NCBI GenBank assembly: GCA_012970285.1
Contig: JIBW01000002.1
Span: 310,001-374,000, forward strand
From: Bacillaceae bacterium JMAK1
GTDB lineage: Bacteria > Bacillota > Bacilli > Bacillales > Marinococcaceae
Reading direction: 5' to 3'
DNA length: 64,000 nucleotides
In this document: in pieces, positions 19,270 to 30,126 of the stretch
How positions within the stretch are numbered: the stretch's first letter is position 1
Layout: every line of letters begins with the position of its first letter
Translations under genes and position numbers: made by a program
The notes under the pieces: generated by a model
What the model saw: only the letters and a program-made list of their open reading frames with translations
Told to the model about the DNA's origin: nothing
The model's database searches: none

Positions 19270-19687
19270 CTAGTAATCGCTCCCTGTAAATAAGAATAAA
19301 CATGGATTGACAGATTTCACTGTCCTTTCTATCATAAACCACTTTTCATAGAAGAAAAAGAGAGCGATAAATAAAAACAAAAAAATAATGATTTTTTTTA
19401 TAAAATCTGGTTTAAGAGGTAAGTTATTGAGGTATATAAGAGCTAACAGGGTAAATGGTGAATACGAGAAGCGTAACAACACGTTATCGGGTAACGTGCT
19501 TGTACACATAACTTCTATACAGTATCAGGAACTACGCCCTCCTGAAGATATAGCATATGTCCCCCTGTAACGTGTGCGACTATCATTTACTGTCATTGCC
19601 ACCCTGCCTGCATCCCTCATCCTCTGTTGTGACTCCGCCGTCCCCTGCGGAGTCACTTTTTTTGTCCAAAAAAAGGAGTGGTAAACG
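19270..19687. other. Structured intergenic region / leader upstream of the FMN reductase gene
   Basis: No convincing gene. On the plus strand there are successive hairpins: CACGTTA/TAACGTG (19480-19498), TCAGGA/TCCTGA (19525-19545) and a terminator (19629-19663). C-rich unpaired stretches lie at 19560-19620. This resembles a leader or small RNA; see findings. Confidence 0.45.
19629..19663 (+). terminator. Terminator 24 nt upstream of the reductase start codon
   Basis: A perfect 10-bp stem GTGACTCCGC / GCGGAGTCAC with loop CGTCCCCT (wholly unpaired) and a T7 tract. No room is left for a promoter between it and the next start codon. Confidence 0.85.
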
Positions 19688-20233
19688 ATGAATATCATAG
19701 CAATTAGTGGTAGTTTGCGACATCATTCGCTTAATTCAAAACTAGTAGAACAAGCGATTTCAATGAAGCCAGATGATCTGACAATCACTCCGTGCGAGAT
19801 TCGAGAGATTCCGCTTTTTAATGGTGATTTAGAAGAAGATGGTGACCCTGAAGTTGTACTAAACCTAAAACGAGCGTTAAAAGAGAGTGATGGCTTGTTA
19901 ATTGTAACGCCTGAATATCATGAGAGCATGCCGGGCGTTATTAAGAATGTACTTGATTGGGCAGGGAGTGATGCGAATGAAAACGTATTAAGAAATTTAC
20001 CTGTCGGAGTCATTGGTGCATCACCGACACGTTTTGGTACGGCTTATGCGCAAAAGCAAGTCAAGCAAGCGCTCATTGCTGCAGGTTCAGAAGTATTTCA
20101 AAAGCCTGAAGTGTATGTCGCAAAAGCAAATGAAAAGTTTGATGATGCAGGCAATCTAACGGATGAACGCACACAAAAAGCACTAAAGCGTTATTTGCAA
20201 TCATTTTCTTCTTGGATCAGTGAGAAAATCTAA
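19688..20233 (+). CDS. NADPH-dependent FMN reductase / azoreductase family (YhdA-like)
   Basis: A 181-aa flavodoxin-like reductase. The FMN phosphate loop is SGSLRHHSLNSKL, and the second site TPEYHESMPGVIKNVLDWAG is diagnostic for the family. The segment GVIGASPTRFGTAYAQ lines the flavin. It likely reduces quinones, azo dyes or chromate with NADPH. AAAAGGAG lies 9 nt before the ATG. Expression probably depends on read-through of the terminator at 19629-19663. Confidence 0.9.
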   Translation: MNIIAISGSLRHHSLNSKLVEQAISMKPDDLTITPCEIREIPLFNGDLEEDGDPEVVLNLKRALKESDGLLIVTPEYHESMPGVIKNVLDWAGSDANENVLRNLPVGVIGASPTRFGTAYAQKQVKQALIAAGSEVFQKPEVYVAKANEKFDDAGNLTDERTQKALKRYLQSFSSWISEKI

Positions 20234-20234
20234 C

Positions 20235-20259
20235 GTTTAAATCATAGTAGAACGGGAAT
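20235..20259 (+). promoter_or_regulatory. Sigma-B-like promoter
   Basis: GTTTAA-N13-GGGAAT matches the general-stress consensus (GTTTAA-N12..15-GGGWAW). It begins just after the reductase stop codon and lies ~50 nt before the 54-aa gene. Confidence 0.65.
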
Positions 20260-20311
20260 AGCCTAGATAAGGCCATTTATTGAAATGGTTAAACTTAGGA
20301 GGCTATTAATC

Positions 20312-20476
20312 GTGAAGAGCAATGAACAGCCCATGAATTACACAGAGCTTATGGAAAAAGCAATGCACCAAGCTCACGGAGTAAGCACGCAGGAGTATCA
20401 ATCAGACGTAGACAAGATGATTGAAATTGAGAAAAAGCGTGAGAAAAGCTATGAACAAGCGAAGAAATTCATCTAA
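20312..20476 (+). CDS. 54-aa helical protein, probably general-stress
   Basis: A small, highly charged, helical soluble protein (MKSNEQPMNYTELMEKAM...KKREKSYEQAKKFI). The GTG start at 20312 has AGGAGG 9 nt upstream; the in-frame ATG at 20285 precedes that site. The sigma-B-like promoter upstream suggests stress induction. Not assigned to a family. Confidence 0.68.
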   Translation: MKSNEQPMNYTELMEKAMHQAHGVSTQEYQSDVDKMIEIEKKREKSYEQAKKFI

Positions 20477-20480
20477 TATG

Positions 20481-20516
20481 AAAAACCCTTGAACGATTTT
20501 TTCGTTCAAGGGTTTT
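20481..20516. terminator. Bidirectional terminator
   Basis: AAAACCCTTGAACG / CGTTCAAGGGTTTT, 14-bp stem between convergent genes. Confidence 0.9.
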
Positions 20517-20754
20517 ATTTTGTATTCATAAAGAGATCCCAAACATCGCCAAAGCGCATGTCGGCGACTTCTTTAAACATTTTATCTTTGTCTTTCTTTT
20601 TACTTAAATCGCCTTGTATGATAATTTCCACTGTTTGATTTCGATCAACTAAGATCGCCCTCACGCTTAAAACATTCGTTAATAACCCTGCAATCACAGC
20701 GATCTGTTCGGGTGTAAGTTGGTTTTTATTGGATTTCTTTTTATCTCCACTCAT
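20515..20754 (-). CDS. 79-aa uncharacterised protein, probably spore-related
   Basis: A Lys-rich N-terminus is followed by an ordered segment LTPEQIAVIAGLLTNVLSVRAILVDRNQTVEIIIQGDL (described by its flanks, residues ~12-49) and a helical tail. No family recognised. It follows a 31-aa membrane peptide gene by 54 nt on the same strand, behind a sigma-K-like promoter, so late mother-cell expression is inferred. Confidence 0.68.
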   Translation of the reverse strand: MSGDKKKSNKNQLTPEQIAVIAGLLTNVLSVRAILVDRNQTVEIIIQGDLSKKKDKDKMFKEVADMRFGDVWDLFMNTK

Positions 20755-20808
20755 GATTGCAGCCTCCCTAGAGAATTAGGATAATGCTACGACTTCCAGT
20801 TCATCATC

Positions 20809-20904
20809 ATCACCAGCATCTCTTGAATAGCCAAGAGAGAAGAGACCAAATAATAAGATGACGATAAATAAGAGGAGTTCTTGGTTATCATTTTGATCGC
20901 CCAA
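20809..20904 (-). CDS. 31-aa single-helix membrane peptide, sporulation type
   Basis: Sequence MGDQNDNQEL, then a hydrophobic LLFIVILLFGLFSLGYS, then RRCW. The polar head and single membrane helix resemble small spore-coat membrane peptides such as YjcZ, without its Cys/Gly motif. The TTG start at 20904 has GAAGGAG 9 nt upstream. A sigma-K-like promoter sharing a 15-mer with the yjcZ-type locus lies 30 nt upstream. Its tiny size keeps the confidence moderate. Confidence 0.55.
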
Positions 20905-20933
20905 AGAGACCAGCTCCTTCATTGTCTTCATAT

Positions 20934-20961
20934 TAACCTATGCAAAGCGTAGGCGGATGTG
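20934..20961 (-). promoter_or_regulatory. Sigma-K-like promoter of the 31-aa/79-aa unit
   Basis: Minus strand CACA-N15-CATAGGTTA. GCTTTGCATAGGTTA is identical to the element at 13908-13922. Confidence 0.62.
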
Positions 20962-20977
20962 AAGGTAATGAAAGAAT

Positions 20978-21011
20978 AAAAACGTCTCCTCGAGTTCGAG
21001 GAGACGTTTTT
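20978..21011 (-). terminator. Terminator of pdxK
   Basis: A 16-nt inverted repeat AAAAACGTCTCCTCGA / TCGAGGAGACGTTTTT with 2-nt spacer. Confidence 0.9.
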
Positions 21012-21017
21012 GTGTTA

Positions 21018-21854
21018 TTAAATGTTACGCTCAGTAATTTTCGTTTCTTGACCACCAAAAGCTCTGTATGCTCCGTGGCGGACAGCGCCAACGTATTCAT
21101 TCAATCGAACACCGTGTTCAATTGCAGCAGTAACAAAAGCTTTAGCTGTACGGATTGCTTCGTGTACATCGGTTCCTTTTGCTAATTCTGCTGTAATGGC
21201 AGCGGCGAATGTACATCCCGCACCATGAGTGTACGTTGTATCAATTTTCTCGGTTTCGAGGACAATAAATGATTTACCGTCATATACAACATCAACTGCA
21301 CGGTCATGCTCGAGCTGTTTTCCACCTTTAACAACGACATATTGAGTACCACTTTCATGAATTTTGCCTGCAGCTTCTTTCATTTGCTCAATTGTAGTAA
21401 TCTTTTCCATTTGGGCAAGTTGAGAGGCCTCAAATAAATTTGGTGTAGCAACTTTCGCTACGGGTACGAGGACTTCACGTAATGCATCCGCGGTTTCTGG
21501 ATGTAGGACTTCGTCTTCGCCTTTGCAAACGAGAACTGGGTCTACGACAGAATTTGTAAGGTTGTGCGCTTTTATTTTATTTGCAGCAAGTTCAATGACG
21601 TCAACAGAGCCGAGCATGCCCGTCTTCATGGCATCAACGCCAATTGATAAAATCGTATTCAATTGGGTTTCGACTGTATCGACAGGCTGAGGGAATACTT
21701 GATGATGCCACCCTTCAGGTTTCATCGCAACTATCGTTGTTAATGCGTTCATTCCATAAACGCCGAGATCTTGAAAGGTTTTTAGGTCAGCTTGTATTCC
21801 TGCTCCGCCGCTTGAATCAGATCCTGCAATCGTTAATGCTTTAGCAATTGACAT
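21018..21854 (-). CDS. pdxK: Pyridoxine/pyridoxal/pyridoxamine kinase (ThiD-like)
   Basis: ATP-dependent kinase of the ribokinase fold that salvages B6 vitamers. Features: N-terminal AGSDSSGGAGIQADLKTF, KTGMLGSVDVIE, VVDPVLVCKGEDEVL and the catalytic anion hole DTTYTHGAGCTFAAA. Close by eye to B. subtilis PdxK, which also has some HMP kinase activity. 278 aa, normal length. No thiamine genes are nearby, which favours PdxK over ThiD. Confidence 0.9.
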   Translation of the reverse strand: MSIAKALTIAGSDSSGGAGIQADLKTFQDLGVYGMNALTTIVAMKPEGWHHQVFPQPVDTVETQLNTILSIGVDAMKTGMLGSVDVIELAANKIKAHNLTNSVVDPVLVCKGEDEVLHPETADALREVLVPVAKVATPNLFEASQLAQMEKITTIEQMKEAAGKIHESGTQYVVVKGGKQLEHDRAVDVVYDGKSFIVLETEKIDTTYTHGAGCTFAAAITAELAKGTDVHEAIRTAKAFVTAAIEHGVRLNEYVGAVRHGAYRAFGGQETKITERNI

Positions 21855-22127
21855 AATCGTTATAGATCCCCCTTGATGATAAGCTCATACTACGTTTATT
21901 ATAAGCTGTTTTGTAGAACGTTGACAACAATTGTCACTGAATAATGACTATCGCTTGTTACCCTTTTACAGGTAATTAGGAAGTTATTAGTAAAAAAATT
22001 TCAAGTGAAGATCAGAACAGTTTAGAAATGTAGACATGTTTGCCAAGCTATTGCATATTCCTCAAAGTAGAGAATTGTTTACTAAGAGAACCGTTAGACG
22101 ACTACTTAAAGGAGGAAGGAACGTTAT

Positions 22128-22760
22128 ATGAAGAAACGATGGGTGTTTGTGAGTGCGTTAGCGTTAACGTTAGTATTAGCGGCTTGTGGATCTTCAGAAT
22201 CATCAGATGTTGAAGGTATGGAAGATGCGAATGAAACAGCAGCAGTAGAAGAAGAGTCAGAGGCAACTGGATTACATGAATTCGAGTATATGAATCAAGA
22301 TAACGAAGTCGTTACAAATGAAGACTTGAAAGGGAAGTATTCCCTCGTCAACATGGTCTTCACACGTTGCCCAACTGTCTGTAATTTAATGACACCGAAC
22401 ATGACGAACTTGCAAAATGAGCTAGATGAAAAAGGATTGGACGTAAATCTCGTATCGTTCACGGTTGATCCTGAACACGATACACCTGAAAAACTTAAAG
22501 CATATGGTGAACAATACGATGCAGATTTCTCTAATTGGGATTTCCTAACAGGGTATGACCGTGCAGAAGTTGAAAGCTTTGCAGCTAGTTCATTTAATAG
22601 TGTCGTACAATCTCACCCTGAAAATGAGGACATTATCCACTCTACACAAACGTATTTGCTTGATATGAATGGTCAAGTTGTAGAACAGTTCGACGGATTA
22701 GACGTTGATAAGGAACCAATTGTTGATACAATTGAGACACTTGTAGAAATGGAAAAATAA
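22128..22760 (+). CDS. Sco1/SenC copper-chaperone lipoprotein (YpmQ-like)
   Basis: A thioredoxin-fold protein that delivers copper to the CuA site of cytochrome c oxidase. Lipobox LAAC (Cys about residue 20), a Glu-rich linker, then the copper motif FTRCPTVC (CxxxC) and the distal ligand His in HSTQTYLLD. 210 aa, membrane-anchored, extracytoplasmic. AAAGGAGGA lies before the ATG. A terminator follows. Confidence 0.92.
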   Translation: MKKRWVFVSALALTLVLAACGSSESSDVEGMEDANETAAVEEESEATGLHEFEYMNQDNEVVTNEDLKGKYSLVNMVFTRCPTVCNLMTPNMTNLQNELDEKGLDVNLVSFTVDPEHDTPEKLKAYGEQYDADFSNWDFLTGYDRAEVESFAASSFNSVVQSHPENEDIIHSTQTYLLDMNGQVVEQFDGLDVDKEPIVDTIETLVEMEK

Positions 22761-22803
22761 AAAAACTGAGCTGACGGATGTTCCGTCCAGCTCAGTTTTT
22801 TTT
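22761..22803. terminator. Bidirectional terminator
   Basis: AAACTGAGCTG-ACGGA / TCCGT-CAGCTCAGTTTT stem between convergent genes. Confidence 0.9.
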
Positions 22804-24532
22804 ATTCATTCATCATTTGATGATCAACAAGTTCTCGATAAAGCGAATGATTTTCATATAATGATTGGTGATTGCCAGAACCTGTAACGATCCCCCGTTC
22901 TAGCACGATGAGTTGATGGGCGTCTTTCACGGTCGAAAGTCGATGTGCAATCACGAGTGTTGTTCGATTTTTCATGAGAGATTGCAATGCTTCTTGAACT
23001 AACGCTTCAGAATGGCTGTCTAAATGAGCGGTCGCTTCGTCTAGTAGAAGTAATTCAGGGTCACGTATAATCGCTCGTGCAATCGCTAGCCGTTGCCTTT
23101 GCCCACCTGAGACCCGTATGCCTCGTTCACCGACTTCAGTTGAATGTCCTTGTGGTAGGTCATTAATAAAGCTGGATAAATTGGCTTTTTCAACGGCATC
23201 TATCACCGTCTGTTCGTCTACATTGTCCAAGCCATACGTAAGGTTTTTGTAGATGCTCCCTGCCATTAATGGGGAATCTTGAGAGACGTAAGCGATCTTG
23301 CTACGCCAGTCGTTTAGTTTTTGAGATTGAATGTCTGTACCATCGTAATAAATGTTTCCTTCATTCGGAAGGTAAAACCGCTCAATTAAAGAGAATAACG
23401 TAGTTTTACCCGCACCACTCGGACCGACAAATGCCGTCATTTGCCCAGAGCGTGCAGTAAATGAGACGTTCGATAAAATCGTTTTTTCGGCATTGTATTG
23501 AAAAAACACGTTGTTAAACGTAAGATCTGTTGAATCGTTTTTGTTCGATGGATCGAAGTTTTCTTTCTCACAATCAAATTCAAAAATCGTTTGAATGCGA
23601 TCGGTAGCACCCATCGCTTTTTGGAATTGCGTATAAAATTGAGCCAGTTGTGTGACAGGGAAAATAATCTGGAAAATGTAAAAGACAACTGCAACAAGCG
23701 CACCAGCGGTCAATGTTCCTTGAGCAACTTGAATACCACCATAGCCAAAGACGATGACGAGTGCGATAAGGGTAACCGTCGTCATAAGTGGCATGACAAT
23801 GGACATAATCTTACCTTCTCTCATGCCGTAACCAAACAACGATTGGATTCGTGATCTGCCTTGTTTCTCTTCTGTAGGTTCTGCTATTGACAATTTCACG
23901 AGTCTGATTTCTCCTAAAACACGACCTAAATCCCCTTGAAACGCAGCTGTTTCATCTTGCAAAGACTTAGAGACCGTATACATGCGATTGCCTAACGGCA
24001 AGATGACGAGCATCGCTAATGGTAAGAAGAAGACAAGAAGAAGGGCCATCTTCCAATCGATCACAAAAAGTAAAATTATCGAACCGATAATCGATATAAA
24101 GCTCGAGAAAAATGGAATGAGTTGCATCGTAAAGAAGTCTTTAATCACATTCGTATCGTTTGTGACCCGGCTCATCGTCTCTCCTGATGAATGTTGATCG
24201 AAAAACTGGATAGGTAAATACAATATTTTTTTCCATAACGTCGTACGTAATCTTGCTACAATCGTTTCCCCAACATAAATCATCATGTAAAGTGAAACAC
24301 CCGATAAAATGATTTGTGCGACAAAAACAACAGCAAGGGTAGCGATAATTTGAAGTTGAAAGCCTTCAATTACCATTGCGTTTACGATATTCATCGTAAT
24401 TAATGGCACAATTAAAGAAAGTAACGATTCGCCTATGACGAGGGCGATGGCCACAATAACGATCCACATACGTGGTCGATACTGTTGGAATAAGTGATAG
24501 AAGTCTTTTATGGAGCGTTTCTGTTCGGTCAT
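22802..24532 (-). CDS. ABC exporter half-transporter (BmrA/MsbA-like)
   Basis: A 576-aa fused membrane/ATPase exporter working as a homodimer. Six membrane helices (residues ~20-305, ABC_membrane) are followed by the ATPase: Walker A GPSGAGKTT, Q-loop YVSQDSPLM, signature VSGGQRQRLAIARA, Walker B LLLLDEATAHLD and the H-loop VIAHRLST. Length and layout match multidrug exporters such as BmrA; a true substrate is unknown. AAGGAG lies before the ATG. No partner half-transporter is adjacent. Confidence 0.9.
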   Translation of the reverse strand: MTEQKRSIKDFYHLFQQYRPRMWIVIVAIALVIGESLLSLIVPLITMNIVNAMVIEGFQLQIIATLAVVFVAQIILSGVSLYMMIYVGETIVARLRTTLWKKILYLPIQFFDQHSSGETMSRVTNDTNVIKDFFTMQLIPFFSSFISIIGSIILLFVIDWKMALLLVFFLPLAMLVILPLGNRMYTVSKSLQDETAAFQGDLGRVLGEIRLVKLSIAEPTEEKQGRSRIQSLFGYGMREGKIMSIVMPLMTTVTLIALVIVFGYGGIQVAQGTLTAGALVAVVFYIFQIIFPVTQLAQFYTQFQKAMGATDRIQTIFEFDCEKENFDPSNKNDSTDLTFNNVFFQYNAEKTILSNVSFTARSGQMTAFVGPSGAGKTTLFSLIERFYLPNEGNIYYDGTDIQSQKLNDWRSKIAYVSQDSPLMAGSIYKNLTYGLDNVDEQTVIDAVEKANLSSFINDLPQGHSTEVGERGIRVSGGQRQRLAIARAIIRDPELLLLDEATAHLDSHSEALVQEALQSLMKNRTTLVIAHRLSTVKDAHQLIVLERGIVTGSGNHQSLYENHSLYRELVDHQMMNE

Positions 24533-24978
24533 TATAATCTCCTTATGTAGGTTTAATTAAACAATAGGCATACTGTCAATGTTTATTGTATGCCATTCCG
24601 TAACGTTAGGGGCAAAAAAATATTAAAACACACTAGACAGATTGGAATTTAATGATTAAAATATACTTACTCCTGTAACTCCTTGAGTAAATTGCATGGA
24701 TTCATTTTTGACTCCTACTAATTCGTTTAGTAGGAGCTTTTTTTATGAGGTAAATACGAAAAAGTCGTTCTTCATAATGAACAGATTATTAAACTTATAT
24801 AAATAGTAGGGTTTAAAATTGGAAGTTTATAGTATATTGTCTAGTTATTTGATTGTTCATTAGATGTTCATATTCAAATGCGAAGATAAAGAGAGTAAGA
24901 GGTTTATCAGTGATTGTAAACGGCAATCCTGTTAAACTAAATATGTCATTGTAATTCATAAAGAGGGGAGATGAGAGT
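24533..24978. other. Intergenic region with an orphan terminator
   Basis: No gene found. It contains TTACTC/GAGTAA (24667-24690), whose loop carries CTCCTT, and a strong plus-strand terminator at 24712-24744 with no gene before it. A weak sigma-B-like pair GTTTAT-N14-GGCAAT lies at 24902-24927, ahead of the YisL gene. Confidence 0.4.
24712..24744 (+). terminator. Orphan terminator
   Basis: CTCCTACTAA / TTAGTAGGAG with a TTCGT loop and T7; the gene upstream is on the other strand, so it ends an unannotated transcript or is a leader element. Confidence 0.8.
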
Positions 24979-25332
24979 TTGTTTAATATGTTTTTTGCTT
25001 CGCATCAAGGGTCTTGGGCATTTGTAGCGCTTTTCTTTGTTATTGCTTATTTCCTTTACAAAGCACACAAGCGTAAAGCCGGTACGATTTTGCATATGAT
25101 TTTACGTCTGTTCTTCATTATTATGATCGTTTCAGGGATTGGAATGCTCATCGAGTATAATTGGGCAGCGATGTATGTCATTAAAGGGATCTTGGCGGTT
25201 ATTATGATGGGACTAATGGAGATGTCCTTAGGTAAGACAAAACGAGGAGAGAACGGCATGGGTGGATTCATTGGTGCTGTAGTTGTTCTTGTTATTGTCG
25301 CTCTTATGGGCTTTGGAGTCATTAGCTTTTAA
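24979..25332 (+). CDS. yisL: YisL/UPF0344 family membrane protein
   Basis: A 117-aa protein with four predicted membrane helices (about 12-30, 37-58, 63-82, 94-115). The conserved core HMILRLFFIIMIVSGIGML and GLMEMSLGK matches YisL of B. subtilis. The TTG start at 24979 has GAGGGGAG 8 nt upstream; ATG 24988 is the alternative. Function unknown. Confidence 0.82.
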   Translation: MFNMFFASHQGSWAFVALFFVIAYFLYKAHKRKAGTILHMILRLFFIIMIVSGIGMLIEYNWAAMYVIKGILAVIMMGLMEMSLGKTKRGENGMGGFIGAVVVLVIVALMGFGVISF

Positions 25333-25358
25333 AAAAGGGTGTCATAAGACGCCCTTTT
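25333..25358 (+). terminator. Terminator after yisL
   Basis: AAAGGGTGTC / GACGCCCTTTT with an ATAA loop. Confidence 0.82.
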
Positions 25359-25391
25359 ACTAGTTCAATACACTTATTTTTTTATTTTTCC

Positions 25392-25417
25392 GTTTGAGAG
25401 TCGGTAAATGTAGGTAT
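25392..25417 (+). promoter_or_regulatory. Sigma-B-like promoter of the 22-aa peptide gene
   Basis: GTTTGA-N14-AGGTAT, 10 of 12 consensus positions, 36 nt before the peptide start codon. Confidence 0.5.
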
Positions 25418-25452
25418 ACATAAGTACGTCAAACAAAAAGAGGTGTGCGCCA

Positions 25453-25521
25453 ATGTTACGCACGATCCTTATGATTATCGGCCTTATTGTAGTCATTAGT
25501 ATTGTACTTAGCTTGATCTAA
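25453..25521 (+). CDS. 22-aa hydrophobic membrane peptide
   Basis: MLRTILMIIGLIVVISIVLSLI is a single membrane helix with one N-terminal Arg. AGAGGTG lies 7 nt before the ATG, a sigma-B-like promoter lies upstream and a strong terminator directly follows the stop, which together frame a discrete small transcript. It could be a stress-induced membrane peptide or, less likely, a type I toxin-like peptide (no antisense partner seen). Confidence 0.55.
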   Translation: MLRTILMIIGLIVVISIVLSLI

Positions 25522-25523
25522 CA

Positions 25524-25568
25524 AAAAAGACGCTTTTTCGGTACTGCACCCCGAAAAAGCGTCTTTTT
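25524..25568. terminator. Bidirectional terminator
   Basis: An 18-bp stem (AAAAAGACGCTTTTTCGG and its complement) with a 9-nt loop between convergent genes. Confidence 0.9.
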
Positions 25569-25591
25569 ATATTGAAAATGGAAAATCGTCC

Positions 25592-26803
25592 TTACGACTT
25601 CACCATTCCGTGTGGATCGATGACAAACTTCTTTGCGGCACCTTTATCAAAATCTTCATATCCTTTTGGTGCTTCTTCAAGTGTAATTAACTGAGCGTTC
25701 ACTGCTTTTGCAATCTGTGCTTTTCCTGAAAGAATGGACTTCATTAAGCTACGGTTGTATTGCATCGCTGGTGTCTGACCTGTGGCGAAAGTATGTGCTT
25801 TTGCCCAACCAAGTCCAAATCGTACTTTTAAGGAGCCTGTCTTAGCATCTTCATCTACACCACCTGGATCCTCAGTAACATACAAACCTGGAATTCCAAG
25901 CCCTCCACCAGCTTGCGTAACGTCCATGATTGCGTTGAGTACAGCAGCGGGTTGCTCGCCGCTCTCACCATGACCGGAAGCTTCGAACCCTACGGCATCC
26001 ACGGCAGCGTCAACTTCTGGAACTCCTATAATTTGTTCAATTTGTTCACCTAAGCGATCATGTTCTTTTAAGTTGACCGTTTCACATCCAAAACTTTTGG
26101 CTTGCTGTAAGCGTTCTGCATTTAAATCACCAACGATGACAGCAGATGCTCCGAGCAGTTGTGCAGAATGAGCAGCAGCTAGTCCAACTGGACCTGCTCC
26201 AGCAATATAAACAGTAGAGCCCATCTTGACGCCAGCGGTATAGGCACCGTGGAAACCGGTTGGGAAAATATCGGTTAGCATCGTTAAGTCCATGATTTTT
26301 TCTAAAGCTAGATCACGATCTGGGAATACGAGGAGTTGGAAATCGGCGTAAGGAACCATTACATACTCGGATTGTCCGCCAACCCATCCACCCATATCGA
26401 CATAACCATAAGCAGCCCCAGGTCGTTCAGGGTTTACGTTTGTACAAATATGTGTTTTTTGAGTTTGGCACATCACACAACGACCACAAGCAATATTAAA
26501 CGGAACCGAAACGACGTCACCTTTTTTGATGAATTCAACATCTCGTCCAACTTCAATGACTTCACCAGTAATTTCATGCCCGAGTACGAGACCTTCTGGA
26601 GCGGTTGTCCGACCTCTGACCATATGTTGGTCACTACCACATATGTTCGTTGTGATAACCTTCAGAATTACACCGTGCTCACATTTCCGACCAACATTTG
26701 ATTTTGGAACACCGGGACCATCACGTAATACTAGCTCAGGATAGGGAGTGTCTTGAACTTCTACGTGACCCGCACCTTTGTAAACAACTGCACGATTCGT
26801 CAT
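25592..26803 (-). CDS. fdhA: Zinc-dependent formaldehyde dehydrogenase, glutathione-independent type
   Basis: A 403-aa medium-chain dehydrogenase that oxidises formaldehyde with NAD without a free thiol cofactor. Catalytic zinc motif NICGSDQH and GHEITGEV, structural zinc cluster CGRCVMCQTQKTHIC, nucleotide site GAGPVGLAAA. The sequence GWVGGQSEYVMVPYADFQLL is typical of the Pseudomonas putida-type enzyme. AAGGAGG precedes the ATG. A short palindrome (26829-26845) lies in the leader, and GATTGA-N14-GGGTAT (26855-26880) is a weak sigma-B-like promoter. Confidence 0.9.
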   Translation of the reverse strand: MTNRAVVYKGAGHVEVQDTPYPELVLRDGPGVPKSNVGRKCEHGVILKVITTNICGSDQHMVRGRTTAPEGLVLGHEITGEVIEVGRDVEFIKKGDVVSVPFNIACGRCVMCQTQKTHICTNVNPERPGAAYGYVDMGGWVGGQSEYVMVPYADFQLLVFPDRDLALEKIMDLTMLTDIFPTGFHGAYTAGVKMGSTVYIAGAGPVGLAAAHSAQLLGASAVIVGDLNAERLQQAKSFGCETVNLKEHDRLGEQIEQIIGVPEVDAAVDAVGFEASGHGESGEQPAAVLNAIMDVTQAGGGLGIPGLYVTEDPGGVDEDAKTGSLKVRFGLGWAKAHTFATGQTPAMQYNRSLMKSILSGKAQIAKAVNAQLITLEEAPKGYEDFDKGAAKKFVIDPHGMVKS

Positions 26804-26828
26804 TTTATTGATGCCTCCTTAGGCGGAA

Positions 26829-26845
26829 TAGTAGCCAACGTGGCT
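26829..26845 (-). repeat. Inverted repeat in the fdhA leader
   Basis: GTAGCCA-CGT-TGGCTAC on the minus strand, just upstream of the fdhA ribosome-binding site. The same core recurs at 51127-51143 in the other orientation. Confidence 0.55.
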
Positions 26846-26902
26846 ACAAGTTCCATACCCGAAAAATTGACAATTCAATCTTAAATTTCTGTTAATTTAG
26901 AC

Positions 26903-26947
26903 AACTAAAAAACGACTCTCAAAAAATCAAAGAGAGTCGTTTTTTAG

Positions 26948-26949
<2 letters not shown>
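26903..26949 (-). terminator. Terminator of the collagen-like gene
   Basis: An 18-bp stem AACTAAAAAACGACTCTC and its complement, with a T-rich minus-strand tail. Confidence 0.9.
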
Positions 26950-30013
<3,064 letters not shown>

Positions 30014-30033
30014 TCAAAGAAAAATAGTCAAAT

Positions 30034-30062
30034 CATCGTATGTGTCTATGGATTAGGAGGTG
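30034..30062 (-). promoter_or_regulatory. Sigma-K-like promoter of the collagen-like gene
   Basis: Minus strand CACC-N16-CATACGATG: -35 fits mACm and the -10 differs from CATAnnnTA only at the last base. It lies 36 nt before the GTG start. Confidence 0.55.
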
Positions 30063-30088
30063 AGTCATAATTAATCTTCACTAATAAA

Positions 30089-30126
30089 CAAAACAGCAAG
30101 TGATGATCTCATCACTTGCTGTCAAT
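30089..30126 (-). terminator. Terminator of the 232-aa lipoprotein gene
   Basis: ACAGCAAGTGATGA / TCATCACTTGCTGT followed by TTTTGTTTATT on the minus strand. Confidence 0.88.

Noticed and set aside
19540-19668. T-box or FMN riboswitch before the reductase gene
   Set aside because: No AGGGTGG-ACCGCG T-box core on the sense strand and no RFN conserved boxes; only generic hairpins and C-rich segments are visible.
24667-24690. TATACT at 24662-24667 as promoter of the orphan RNA
   Set aside because: The transcription start would fall inside the proposed first hairpin and no good -35 is present, so I left the promoter unassigned.
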